Assembly (NCBI GenBank): GCA_019241805.1
Contig: JAFAWL010000216.1
Location: 1 to 9,292, forward strand
DNA from: Actinomycetota bacterium
GTDB lineage: Bacteria > Actinomycetota > Actinomycetes > Mycobacteriales > Jatrophihabitantaceae
DNA length: 9,292 nucleotides
Direction of reading: 5' to 3'
Shown here piece by piece: positions 1 to 6,450 of the stretch (positions within the stretch are counted from its first letter, which is position 1; every line of letters starts with the position of its first letter). The notes below the pieces were generated by a model, which was not told the origin of the DNA, searched no databases, and saw only the letters and a program-made list of their open reading frames with translations. Both the position numbers and the translations under genes were made by a program.

Positions 1-20
1 TGCGCGACTACCTCGACTGA
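1..20 (+). CDS. sigA: 3' end of a SigA/HrdB-type primary sigma factor (partial)
   Basis: Bases 1-2 complete a codon ending in TG; the next codons read R-D-Y-L-D and stop at TGA (18-20). The ending L-R-D-Y-L-D is the usual C-terminus of actinobacterial SigA/HrdB, just after region 4.2, which binds the -35 element. Six codons alone would mean little. The case rests on the exact motif, on the in-frame stop, and on the SigB-like gene at the other end of the window: sigA and sigB lie close together in mycobacteria and corynebacteria. Chance cannot be excluded from so short a piece. The gene would converge on the dacB-type gene. Confidence 0.5.
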
Positions 21-169
21 GATCTAGCGGTCGAACCGGCTCCGAGGCCCGCTCTCGATCAGGATCCGCAGCGAGGCTTCTGCTTCGCGACGGCGGATAC
101 GCTTTTATCGGCGAGGCCGTTTCCGATCTGCAGTCATGCCCGCGTCCCCCTCGATCGACGGACCCGAGG

Positions 170-270
170 ACGAGGCCTGCTCCTCGTGTCTAGTACTCAC
201 TGTGTGAGCAGAGATCAGAACCCTAGGGGGTTCGAAGCGACCGGCAAGACGCGCCAGCTACGTCGGTCGC
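170..270. terminator. Cluster of stem-loops between convergent genes, possible terminator region
   Basis: Four small inverted repeats lie in the 260-base gap between the putative sigA stop (20) and the dacB-type stop (281). They are ACGAGG 170-175 with CCTCGT 182-187; CTCAC 196-200 with GTGAG 204-208; GAACCC 218-223 with GGGTTC 228-233; and GCGACCG 237-243 with CGGTCGC 264-270. None is followed by a clear T-run on either strand. A further weak hairpin with TTT lies at 109-122. The position between converging genes suggests transcription termination in both directions, but each stem is short, so this is inference. I see no gene or tRNA in 21-280. Confidence 0.3.
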
Positions 271-280
271 GGCAAGTGAG

Positions 281-1891
281 CTACTCCAGCGACTGTTCGA
301 ACGCGACCGCGACCGTGGCGACGTCCTCGTTCGACTGCGCAAGTCCTTGGAGGATGTCGGTATAGACCCCGCCACTCATCGAGATGTTGAAGACGAGAGT
401 GTGGCCGTTCGCGGCGGTCATGAATCCGGCCAAGGATTGGACGTTGAAGAAGGTCCGGCCGTTGCCCTCGTCGGGCCGGGCGCTGGTGCCCGTCTTTGCG
501 GCAATCTTTCCCTTACCCGCACCGTTGCGGCCGACGCCGGCCAGGGTTCCGGTCTCCCCGAGCACCGGTTGACCCTCTCGCATCGCCTTGCCCCACGGTT
601 GCTTCATCGCGAACCGAAGCCACTTGATCATATCGACGGACGTGCTCGACTCTCCGTCGCCGCCCTGCCCGTCGACGAGGATGAGGTTCTTGTCGTTCAT
701 TCCGGCTTTGCTGGCGAGCTGATGAATGACCTTGAGCCCGTCAGTGCAGTTCGTCGATCCGGAGTGAACCGCGATGAGGCAGAGCAGCGCGTTGGCGCCG
801 GTGTTGTAGCTGGTCTCCAGGATGAGATCGCCGAAGGCCGATAGGGGTGGAGACTTGAACGTCGCCACCGGCGTCGCCGCGCCGTAACTCGCGCGCGCGG
901 TGAGTAGTCCGCTGTTATTGGCCGCCGTACTTTCCGCGGTTACCAGAACGCCGGCCCGATTCAGGGCTTCGACGAACAGCGTCCGGGCCCACGAAGCCGC
1001 GTCCTTGACCCGGTAGACCGTCATCCGAGGGCCGCTCGACGCGCCGACGGTACCTGTGAGGTGCAGCAAATGGGGATCGACCGGGTCCGCCGCCACCTTC
1101 AGTGATGCGTCCTTCCCGGCCACGGTCGTCACCTGGTTGTCGACCTTGAAGGCGGCAGTCTGCGGTGTCGTGCTCACTACGCCCGGCTGCCCTTCTTGGC
1201 CGGGCGTGACAACCAGGTCCAGCAGGTTGTCGTTGACGTAGACCGAGGGAACGGGCCCTTCCTGAGCGGTGTACGGGTCCCACAGACGATCGTCTACCAG
1301 CACGTCGCCCTTGATCAGCTTGATGCCCTTGGCCGCCACCTGGCCGGCCAGACTGTTCAGCCCGGCCAGCGGATCACCCGGGGCAGGCAGGGCGTTCGGC
1401 GCGATGTCACCGTAGACATGGTCGGTCGCGGTGTCGCTGAAGGCGTTGGCCGCCTTGTCCTTGTCGGCATCACGGCCGCCGAGAGTGAGATCCCCCGAGG
1501 CGACGAGGGTCAGATTCCCGCTCAGCACCCCGTCGGCCACCGGCCCGGACGCATAAACCGGCGTCGTCAGTCGCGAATCAGCGCCGAGCGAGTCGTAAGC
1601 GGTGCCCACCGTGAACTGCTTGCCGGTGGAGGCTGTGAACACCAGCTCGTTCGCTCGGTTCGACGCAAGCACCTTGCCGGTATCGAGGTCCTCGATCTGA
1701 TAGAGCCAGCGTGCGCCCTGGTAGGCAGGTCGATCGAACACCTTCTGCGCATCGGCGGGCGTCGACCCACTCGACGGACCTGACGCCGCCTTCTTCGACG
1801 ATCCCGTGCAGCCGGTCAGCAGCAGGGCGAGGCCCACACCTGCGACCATCGCCGTAACGCCGATCGGGCGCATGCGCTTGTCTGGCCTCAT
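281..1891 (-). CDS. dacB: D-alanyl-D-alanine carboxypeptidase/endopeptidase, PBP4 (peptidase S13) family lipoprotein
   Basis: This is a penicillin-binding-protein-4-like serine peptidase of 536 residues, expected to trim or cleave D-Ala-containing peptidoglycan cross-links outside the membrane. I chose the ATG at 1891 because GAAGGA lies 7 bases upstream and a signal peptide follows directly; a longer TTG start at 2008 adds 39 residues ahead of the signal. Residues 1-28 form a basic N-end, a hydrophobic core and the lipobox L-L-T-G-C (Cys28), followed by a Ser/Gly/Ala-rich linker. The catalytic motifs are S-T-G-K (88-91), S-Y-N (361-363) and K-T-G (466-468). S13 proteins usually carry S-D-N, and a D-G-S-G loop where this one has D-G-Q-G-G (407-411). 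Cys371 and Cys382 are close enough to pair. The gene stands alone, convergent with sigA, behind a long non-coding stretch. Family assignment is strong; activity is inferred. Confidence 0.9.
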   Translation of the reverse strand: MRPDKRMRPIGVTAMVAGVGLALLLTGCTGSSKKAASGPSSGSTPADAQKVFDRPAYQGARWLYQIEDLDTGKVLASNRANELVFTASTGKQFTVGTAYDSLGADSRLTTPVYASGPVADGVLSGNLTLVASGDLTLGGRDADKDKAANAFSDTATDHVYGDIAPNALPAPGDPLAGLNSLAGQVAAKGIKLIKGDVLVDDRLWDPYTAQEGPVPSVYVNDNLLDLVVTPGQEGQPGVVSTTPQTAAFKVDNQVTTVAGKDASLKVAADPVDPHLLHLTGTVGASSGPRMTVYRVKDAASWARTLFVEALNRAGVLVTAESTAANNSGLLTARASYGAATPVATFKSPPLSAFGDLILETSYNTGANALLCLIAVHSGSTNCTDGLKVIHQLASKAGMNDKNLILVDGQGGDGESSTSVDMIKWLRFAMKQPWGKAMREGQPVLGETGTLAGVGRNGAGKGKIAAKTGTSARPDEGNGRTFFNVQSLAGFMTAANGHTLVFNISMSGGVYTDILQGLAQSNEDVATVAVAFEQSLE

Positions 1892-2177
1892 GACGGCATC
1901 CTTCGATTCGGGCAGGAACATCGGGGGATCGACGACGCATTCACGAGCGGTCCGTGCCGAAGTGGCTACGTCGGGTTCAAGTGTTTGGTCATTCCGGTGC
2001 TCAGCCAATGGACTCAGGTCGCCGCTGAAACCGACGTCGAAGTAGACCTAGGTCGAGTTCCAGGTGATGCGACCGCCGCGAACCGGCTCTCGCGCGTCAA
2101 GATCACGATCTGGTTGCGACTGCGCACTTGTAACGCAACGACCACACAGCGGTCGAAGCCACTTCTAGGTTGACCAT

Positions 2178-2223
2178 GGCGCGGGCTCTCGGCCGAGCGA
2201 GTGTTGTCCCGAGGGCCCGCGCC
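2178..2223 (+). repeat. 15-bp inverted repeat (stem-loop) in non-coding DNA
   Basis: Arms 2178-2192 and 2209-2223 pair over 15 positions with a 16-base loop. Fourteen are Watson-Crick; the remaining one is T2187 with G2214, a wobble in + strand RNA but an A-C mismatch in minus-strand RNA. The stem therefore folds better in a + strand transcript. No T-run follows on either side. It could be a U-tract-less terminator, part of a small RNA or leader, or an inverted repeat in DNA. Confidence 0.6.
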
Positions 2224-2280
2224 GCTCCGGCCGCCGACGTCGTGTTGCCCGCATTCCCCAGCGGAGAAATGCGCGCGACC

Positions 2281-2312
2281 GGCGCCCACCCGCCGAAGAC
2301 GTGATGGGCGCC
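2281..2312. repeat. 8-bp inverted repeat GGCGCCCA / TGGGCGCC
   Basis: Perfect arms at 2281-2288 and 2305-2312 enclose a 16-base loop. It is weaker than its neighbour at 2178-2223 and could arise by chance in DNA this GC-rich. It is recorded because it lies between two stronger stems in the same non-coding stretch. Confidence 0.3.
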
Positions 2313-2451
2313 CGCCCGGGTATCTGCCCCCGCGTGACGAACGGTTCGACCGCCGGGGGGACGCGGCTCGATCGTCGTCGCCCGCCATGCTACGGCCTGC
2401 TACTACCAGTGATCCATACCTCGTCGGCCACGACCATGGGCCTGAGAAACA

Positions 2452-2483
2452 GCGATGCCCAAGCCGTCAGGCCTGGGCATCGC
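2452..2483 (-). terminator. Rho-independent terminator of the DUF7455 gene
   Basis: Arms 2452-2465 and 2470-2483 pair over 14 positions with a 4-base loop. On the minus strand the single non-Watson-Crick position is a G-U wobble; on the + strand it is an A-C mismatch. Minus-strand RNA continues TGTTTCTC after the stem, a modest U-tract. It starts 62 bases past the DUF7455 stop codon in the right orientation, so it most likely ends that transcript. Confidence 0.8.
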
Positions 2484-2545
2484 AAAACTCATGCGCCGTC
2501 AAAGAAGGTGCGTAGCTTCTGCGACCTTCCCGCGCACCGCGACGA

Positions 2546-2770
2546 TCAATGCTCGTCGTCGGCCGCCGTGCCCGGCGTGTCAGCCAGTCTCACCGACTCG
2601 TCATAGATGTCCGCCTCGGCGGCGCGCAGACCGGGCTCGAATTCGCGAGCGTGATGCGCGCAGAACAGCAGCTGGGCACCGGAGGGCAGCGTCGCGCGAA
2701 TGTAGGCCTGAGCGCCGCACCGGTCGCAGCGATCGGCAGCGGTCAATGGGTTCGCGGTCATCGTGGGCAC
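2546..2770 (-). CDS. DUF7455 small zinc-ribbon-like protein
   Basis: A 74-residue protein of unknown function, conserved near primary sigma genes in actinobacteria. I prefer the GTG at 2770: the AGAAGG just upstream is 8 bases away, an ideal Shine-Dalgarno spacing. The GTG at 2779 sits inside that AGAAGG, and the ATG at 2761 is 17 bases from it. The core shows C-D-R-C (Cys15, Cys18) and F-C-A-H-H (Cys37, His39/His40), a spacing that fits one bound zinc ion. The family hallmark A-A-D-R-C-D-R-C-G-A-Q-A-Y lies at 11-23. The C-terminal third is acidic. It lies 230 bases beyond the helicase stop, which suggests its own promoter, though I could not place one. Zinc binding is inferred from spacing only; no target is known to me. 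Confidence 0.85.
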   Translation of the reverse strand: MPTMTANPLTAADRCDRCGAQAYIRATLPSGAQLLFCAHHAREFEPGLRAAEADIYDESVRLADTPGTAADDEH

Positions 2771-3000
2771 GTCCAGCACCTTCTCTCGTTCTGCTCGTCG
2801 TCAGTAAGTCCGTTTGCTCGATGTCATGACCGACGATCGCGCTCGCAACTTCCTGATACCCATCCAACCAGCCGACGCACCGACTCATGCCCAACAAGGC
2901 ACCGTTCGGCGAGTTGTTCGCATCTGGCGAACTCATCGGTTCCGCTGGTCACATCTTGAGTGTCGCAGTCACACTACGTAGTGACGCAGACCGCGCACCC

Positions 3001-4704
3001 TCAGCGTTCGAGCAGCTCCATCAACACATCCCGTCGAGCCGCCAATACCTCGGCGCTCGCCGAGGCGGATGGCGGTCCGGGAACGCGGGCGCGCAGTTGG
3101 GCGTGCACCTGGCCGTGCGGCCGATCGGTGCGGGCCGCCAGCACCGAGACGAGCCGATTCACCTCGCGGCGCAGGTCGGCCGCGGCGCGCCACGCCACGA
3201 CTTCGGGCGGCGCCTCGAGCGGCCGCTGCACCGCTTGACTGGCCCGATTGCGCAGTGCGGCGTCCCGGCGGGCGAGCACGTGCGCCATCTGCTCCGGCGA
3301 GAGCAGTCCGGGCAACCCGAGGTAATCCTCGTCCGAGGCATCCAGTCCGGCCGCGGAGCCGGGCGCGGCGACCACGGCCCGGCCGGCATGCAGCACATGG
3401 GCGAACTCGGCTTCGGCGTCCAACGCCTCGAACCCGTCCGGCTCGCCCTCGGCCCGCTCCGCGACCTCGACATCCAAGGTGTCCCCGCTGGGCGGTGGGA
3501 CGACGTGGTTGCGTTCCTCCTCCATCGCCGCCGCAAGCGCAAGCAAGGGCCGCACCGCAGGCAGGAACACCGTGGCGACCTCGCCGTCACCTCGTGCCCG
3601 GACGACGCGGCCGACGGCCTGGGCGAAGAACAGCGGCGTGCGATAGGACGTCATCCACGCCAGGCAGGCTGCCCGGGGCACGTCGACGCCCTCGGAGATC
3701 ATCCGCACGCACACCGCGATCCGGCCCTCGCCGGCCGCGAAGCGGGCGATTCGCTCACTCGCCTTCGGGTCGTCCGACACGATGACCGCGGGGGCGGTGC
3801 CGGTGACCCGGGCGACGATCTCGGCATAGGCGCGCGCGTCGTCCTGGTCGCTAGCGAGGACCAGACCGGCGGCGTCCGGCATGCTCGAGGACCGCAGTTC
3901 GCTCAGCCGCTCATCCATGGCCGCGATCACGTGGGCAACCCACTGCCCTCGCGGATTGAGCGCGGTGCGCCACGCCGTCGCCTCGATGCGCCGGGTCGCG
4001 GACTCGGTGAGGCTGGCCGCGACAACCTCGCCGGCGCTGTTGCGCCACCTCGAGGTCCCCGTGTACGCGGCGAAGACGACCGGCCTGACGACGCCGTCCC
4101 GCAAGGCCTCGCGGTAGCCGTAGACGAAGTCGGCGTGGCTGGCCAGCCCACCGTCGGCCTCGACGTCGTAGCGCACGAACGGGATGCGCTCATCCGGCCG
4201 GGTGCGAAACGGCGTTCCGGTCAGACACAGTCGCCGCTCGGCGCGTTCGAAGGCTTCGGCAACGGCATCGCCCCAGGACAGTCCGTCACCGGCGTGGTGG
4301 ACCTCATCGAGGATGACCAGGGTGCGACGCGCCGAACTGCGCGCCGCGTGTACGCCGGGCTTGGCGGCGACCTGCGCGTAGGTAGTCACGTAGCCGGTCA
4401 GGCCGGCGCGGACCGCGCCCACCGAATTCGGCAGCTCCGGATCGAGGGCCAGCCCGACCCGCTCCGCGGCCTCGGCCCACTGGGTGCGCAGATGATCGGT
4501 CGGACAGACGACCACGACCCGTTCTATCGCCCGACGCGCGAGCAGTTCGGTCGCCAGGGCGAGCGCGAAGGTGGTCTTTCCCGAGCCAGGCGTCGCGGTG
4601 ACCAGGAAGTCTCTGGCCGCCTCATCGCGGTAGCGCGTCAATGCCTGGCGCTGCCAGACCCGTAGTCCGGCAGAGCCGATCGGACGACGGTGCGGCGCGG
4701 CCAA
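3001..4704 (-). CDS. DEAD/DEAH-box superfamily 2 helicase, function unknown
   Basis: A 567-residue SF2 ATPase. The TTG start at 4704 is supported by GAAGG 7 bases upstream. Visible motifs: W-Q-R-Q (17-20) near the N-end; Walker A A-T-P-G-S-G-K-T (37-44); D-E-V-H-H (133-137); L-T-G-T-P (161-165), a motif III equivalent; I-S-E-G-V-D-V-P (336-343), motif V; and Q-A-V-G-R-V-V-R (362-369), motif VI with the arginine finger. All core motifs look intact, so ATP hydrolysis is likely. Residues after about 400 are Ala/Glu-rich and lack a domain I recognise, including H-G-Q-V-H-A-Q-L-R (530-538). The restriction-type and XPB-like helicases share this core, but I see no nuclease or target-recognition domain and no restriction partner nearby. 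It stands alone, divergent from the YihY gene. Substrate (DNA or RNA) and role are unknown. Confidence 0.88.
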   Translation of the reverse strand: MAAPHRRPIGSAGLRVWQRQALTRYRDEAARDFLVTATPGSGKTTFALALATELLARRAIERVVVVCPTDHLRTQWAEAAERVGLALDPELPNSVGAVRAGLTGYVTTYAQVAAKPGVHAARSSARRTLVILDEVHHAGDGLSWGDAVAEAFERAERRLCLTGTPFRTRPDERIPFVRYDVEADGGLASHADFVYGYREALRDGVVRPVVFAAYTGTSRWRNSAGEVVAASLTESATRRIEATAWRTALNPRGQWVAHVIAAMDERLSELRSSSMPDAAGLVLASDQDDARAYAEIVARVTGTAPAVIVSDDPKASERIARFAAGEGRIAVCVRMISEGVDVPRAACLAWMTSYRTPLFFAQAVGRVVRARGDGEVATVFLPAVRPLLALAAAMEEERNHVVPPPSGDTLDVEVAERAEGEPDGFEALDAEAEFAHVLHAGRAVVAAPGSAAGLDASDEDYLGLPGLLSPEQMAHVLARRDAALRNRASQAVQRPLEAPPEVVAWRAAADLRREVNRLVSVLAARTDRPHGQVHAQLRARVPGPPSASASAEVLAARRDVLMELLER

Positions 4705-4790
4705 GCTTCACCCTTCGCGGTCGAACGTTGCTTCGGTACCGGGCGCGACGCTCGGTCCTCGGGGGCGGCACGACTGCGCCGACCGACTCG

Positions 4791-4822
4791 GATGCCCCGG
4801 GCCGGGCCGGCCTCGGGGCATC
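4791..4822. repeat. Inverted repeat in the divergent helicase/YihY intergenic region
   Basis: Arms GATGCCCCG (4791-4799) and CGGGGCATC (4814-4822) pair perfectly over 9 bp, extended inward by a wobble pair and one G-C pair, leaving a 10-base loop. No T-run follows on either strand. It lies about 90 bases ahead of each start codon, in the untranslated or promoter zone of two divergent genes. It may be an operator or a leader stem. The arms resemble the terminator at 2452-2483 (shared GATGCCC...GGGCATC). A perfect 12-bp palindrome, CGTGTCGACACG, lies close by at 4849-4860. Confidence 0.45.
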
Positions 4823-4909
4823 GGGTGCCAGGTTAATCGACCGGCGCCCGTGTCGACACGCAGACGCGCCGAGCGGGATGCGGCCCCAGGTCCGGCACAC
4901 TGGTCAGCC

Positions 4910-5878
4910 GTGAGGGGGCGGCGGTTTCTGCGGGCGCTCGCCGCGCTGCCGGGCCTGCTTCGTCGCGCTGTCGCGACGGCGTGGCGCAATCGAGTGCTGG
5001 GGCTGTCGGCCGAAGCGGCGTTCTGGCAGCTGTTGAGCCTGCCCTCGCTGCTGCTGGCGCTGATCGCCACCCTGGGGTACTTCTCCCGGCTGATCGGTCA
5101 CGCGACGCTCGCGCGCACCGAGACCCAGCTGGAGAAGACGTTCAGCAAAGCGTTCAGCCCCGAGGTCGTCGAGCAGCTGATCAAACCGATATTGAACGAG
5201 GTCCTGCGGGGTGGTCGTGCGGACGTGATCAGCGTCGGCTTCCTACTCGCACTGTGGGCCGGCTCGTCGGCGACCGCCACATTCGTCAACACGATCACGA
5301 TCGCGTACGGCATGCGCGACCTGCGCGGCCCGGTGCGCAGCCGCATCCTTGCCCTTTGGCTGTTCCTCGGCTCGATCCTGGTCGGCGTGATCGTGCTCCC
5401 GATGTTGGTCCTCGGACCGACGCTGATCGTCCGGCTCATTCCCCGCGGCGAGAAGGACATCGCCAGCACCATCGTCGACAGCCTGTACTACCCGGTAATC
5501 GTCGTGCTACTTCTGATCGGACTGGCGACGCTCTATCACCTGGCACCGCCGCGTCGGCTGCCATGGCTGCGCGGCGTTCCCGGCGCTCTGCTGGCGATGC
5601 TGGTGTTCCTCGCCGGGTCAGAGGGGCTCCGGGCCTATATCCACTTCATCCTGAGCCACAACCATGCCTACGGGACGCTGGCGGCACCAGTCGCGGCGTT
5701 GCTGTTCTTCTACATCCTCGCGCTCGGCGTGCTGCTGGGTGCCGAGTTCAACGCCGCGATCGAGCGTCAGTTTCCCGCACCGGGTCGTCCACCCCGGGTT
5801 CTGGACCCCAAGGCGTGGCGTCAGGTCGAGCCGGCCGATCAGTCTGAGGAGCCGCCGCCGGGCGGAAGCGACTCGTAG
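4910..5878 (+). CDS. YihY/virulence factor BrkB family inner-membrane protein
   Basis: A 322-residue polytopic membrane protein from the GTG at 4910; a GTG at 4850 would add 20 hydrophilic residues. Neither start has a good Shine-Dalgarno site, so a leaderless message is possible (weak CACACT 8 bases before 4910). About six hydrophobic segments are visible: 34-60, 104-126, 145-172, 192-210, 222-244 and 257-279. The family landmarks are L-G-L-S-A-E-A-A-F-W-Q near residue 30-40, G-Y-F-S-R (56-60), and the C-terminal Y-G...A-A-P-V-A-A-L-L-F-F-Y run ending in G-A-E-F-N-A (about 254-282). A Pro/Glu/Ser-rich tail follows from about residue 290. BrkB was once linked to serum resistance and YihY was once taken for an RNase; neither role is established for this branch. 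The last 40 bases overlap the DUF3039 gene on the other strand. Confidence 0.9.
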   Translation: MRGRRFLRALAALPGLLRRAVATAWRNRVLGLSAEAAFWQLLSLPSLLLALIATLGYFSRLIGHATLARTETQLEKTFSKAFSPEVVEQLIKPILNEVLRGGRADVISVGFLLALWAGSSATATFVNTITIAYGMRDLRGPVRSRILALWLFLGSILVGVIVLPMLVLGPTLIVRLIPRGEKDIASTIVDSLYYPVIVVLLLIGLATLYHLAPPRRLPWLRGVPGALLAMLVFLAGSEGLRAYIHFILSHNHAYGTLAAPVAALLFFYILALGVLLGAEFNAAIERQFPAPGRPPRVLDPKAWRQVEPADQSEEPPPGGSDS

Positions 5879-6084
5879 ATCTCCTTGCACCGGGCGCAAA
5901 CGGGCGAGCCCGGTTTCGGCGAGCGCGTCACCGGAAAGATCTCGCCGCAGAGCGCTTGGACCATGTTGCCCATCACGGCGCTTTCGGCGATCTTCGACTT
6001 CCGCACGTAGTGAAAGACCCGATCGGCGCTGTCGGCGTCCGCGGTCTTCGGTGACTCAAGGGTCTGCGTCGAGGTCACGGTCAC
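5839..6084 (-). CDS. DUF3039 family protein
   Basis: An 81-residue cytoplasmic protein of unknown function. The start is GTG at 6084 or GTG two codons later (6078), which gives M-T-S-T-Q-T and matches the usual family beginning; neither has a strong Shine-Dalgarno site. The family core H-Y-V-R-K-S-K-I-A-E-S-A-V-M-G spans 25-39, then A-L-C-G (Cys46) and V-C-A-R-C-K-E-I-Y (Cys63, Cys66). His25 or another ligand plus three cysteines could hold zinc; this is inferred from spacing. The start lies 12 bases after the DUF3099 stop, so the two are probably one transcript and perhaps translationally coupled, which would explain the weak ribosome site. Its 3' end overlaps the YihY gene by 40 bases, and no separate terminator fits there apart from a small stem at 5852-5865. 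Confidence 0.9.
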   Translation of the reverse strand: MTVTSTQTLESPKTADADSADRVFHYVRKSKIAESAVMGNMVQALCGEIFPVTRSPKPGSPVCARCKEIYESLPPGGGSSD

Positions 6085-6096
6085 GATTCTGCCAGG

Positions 6097-6435
6097 TCAG
6101 CCGTCGACCGTGCGCTCGTTGTCACGACCGGGCGGCAGCGCCTTCTCCCTGGGGACGTTCACCAACGGAGTGACCGGTCGTCGCTTGCGAGCGGGGCGAT
6201 CATTCGCGATAAGCACGGCGCACCACGGGAGCACCGCGCCGCCCACGACCAGCGCGAGCGCGAGCCAGATCGAGAACCGGTAGGTGAGGGCCGCCAGCAC
6301 CACACAGACGGCGCGGGCCGACATCATCAGCGCGTAGCGCTTGCGACGGCGGTTGTATTCGTCGTTCGGGCTCGTCGGCGCGCTCGTGATGAGCGCGACG
6401 TCCGGATGCCGAGATCGACGCATATTCCTCATCAT
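6097..6435 (-). CDS. DUF3099 family small membrane protein
   Basis: A 112-residue protein from the ATG at 6435; adjacent ATGs at 6432 and 6423 are alternatives, and the open frame reaches a TTG at 6510 that would overlap the methyltransferase start. GGTG just upstream is a weak ribosome site. The family pattern is clear: I-T-S-A-P at 16-20, an Arg/Lys-rich stretch R-R-R-K-R-Y (29-34), then two hydrophobic segments (about 35-52 and 56-77) with P-W-C-A-V-L-I-A-N closing the second (70-78). The rest is a basic cytoplasmic-looking tail ending at a TGA (6097-6099). It is the first gene of a likely two-gene minus-strand operon with DUF3039 and is divergent from the methyltransferase. No biochemical role is known to me. 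Confidence 0.85.
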   Translation of the reverse strand: MMRNMRRSRHPDVALITSAPTSPNDEYNRRRKRYALMMSARAVCVVLAALTYRFSIWLALALVVGGAVLPWCAVLIANDRPARKRRPVTPLVNVPREKALPPGRDNERTVDG

Positions 6436-6450
6436 GTCACCGAATTCGTT

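Larger units (their letters stand above)
1892..2545. other. 654-base non-coding stretch with inverted repeats
   Basis: No convincing gene lies between the dacB-type start and the DUF7455 stop. Open frames here are short, Arg/Pro-rich and cross the terminator. One 42-codon frame on the + strand (2176-2304, ATG, AGG 6 bases upstream) is possible but unsupported by similarity. The stretch holds a 15-bp inverted repeat (2178-2223), an 8-bp one (2281-2312) and the DUF7455 terminator (2452-2483). It must also contain the dacB promoter; the minus strand has a TTGAC at 2091-2095, but I could not find a matching -10, so no promoter is called. The length is unusual in this otherwise compact region. Confidence 0.6.

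Noticed and set aside
218..240. GGTTCGAA resembling a tRNA T-loop
   Set aside because: The flanking bases do not pair to form a T-stem, and no acceptor or anticodon arm is present.
347..844. Long + strand open frames opposite the dacB-type gene
   Set aside because: They are antisense shadows in high-GC DNA; the minus-strand frame has a signal peptide and all three catalytic motifs.
2045..2054. Palindrome GACCTAGGTC upstream of the dacB-type gene
   Set aside because: Ten-base palindromes are expected several times in a window this size; no promoter elements around it support an operator.
2972..2983. Perfect 12-bp palindrome CACTACGTAGTG just past the helicase stop
   Set aside because: About two perfect 12-bp palindromes are expected by chance in 9 kb, and it has no further flanking symmetry; kept only as a possible operator.
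2887..4665. 592-codon + strand open frame opposite the helicase
   Set aside because: It is Arg/Gly-rich with no recognisable motif, while the minus strand carries every SF2 helicase motif in order.
3001..4704. Helicase as part of a restriction or other defence system
   Set aside because: No nuclease, methylase specificity subunit, or other defence gene is adjacent; neighbours are conserved housekeeping genes, and the methyltransferase 1.8 kb away is PrmC/RsmC-like and coupled to dtd.
4981..5847. 288-codon + strand frame within the YihY gene
   Set aside because: Arg-rich frame shadow; the overlapping frame has six membrane segments and family landmarks.
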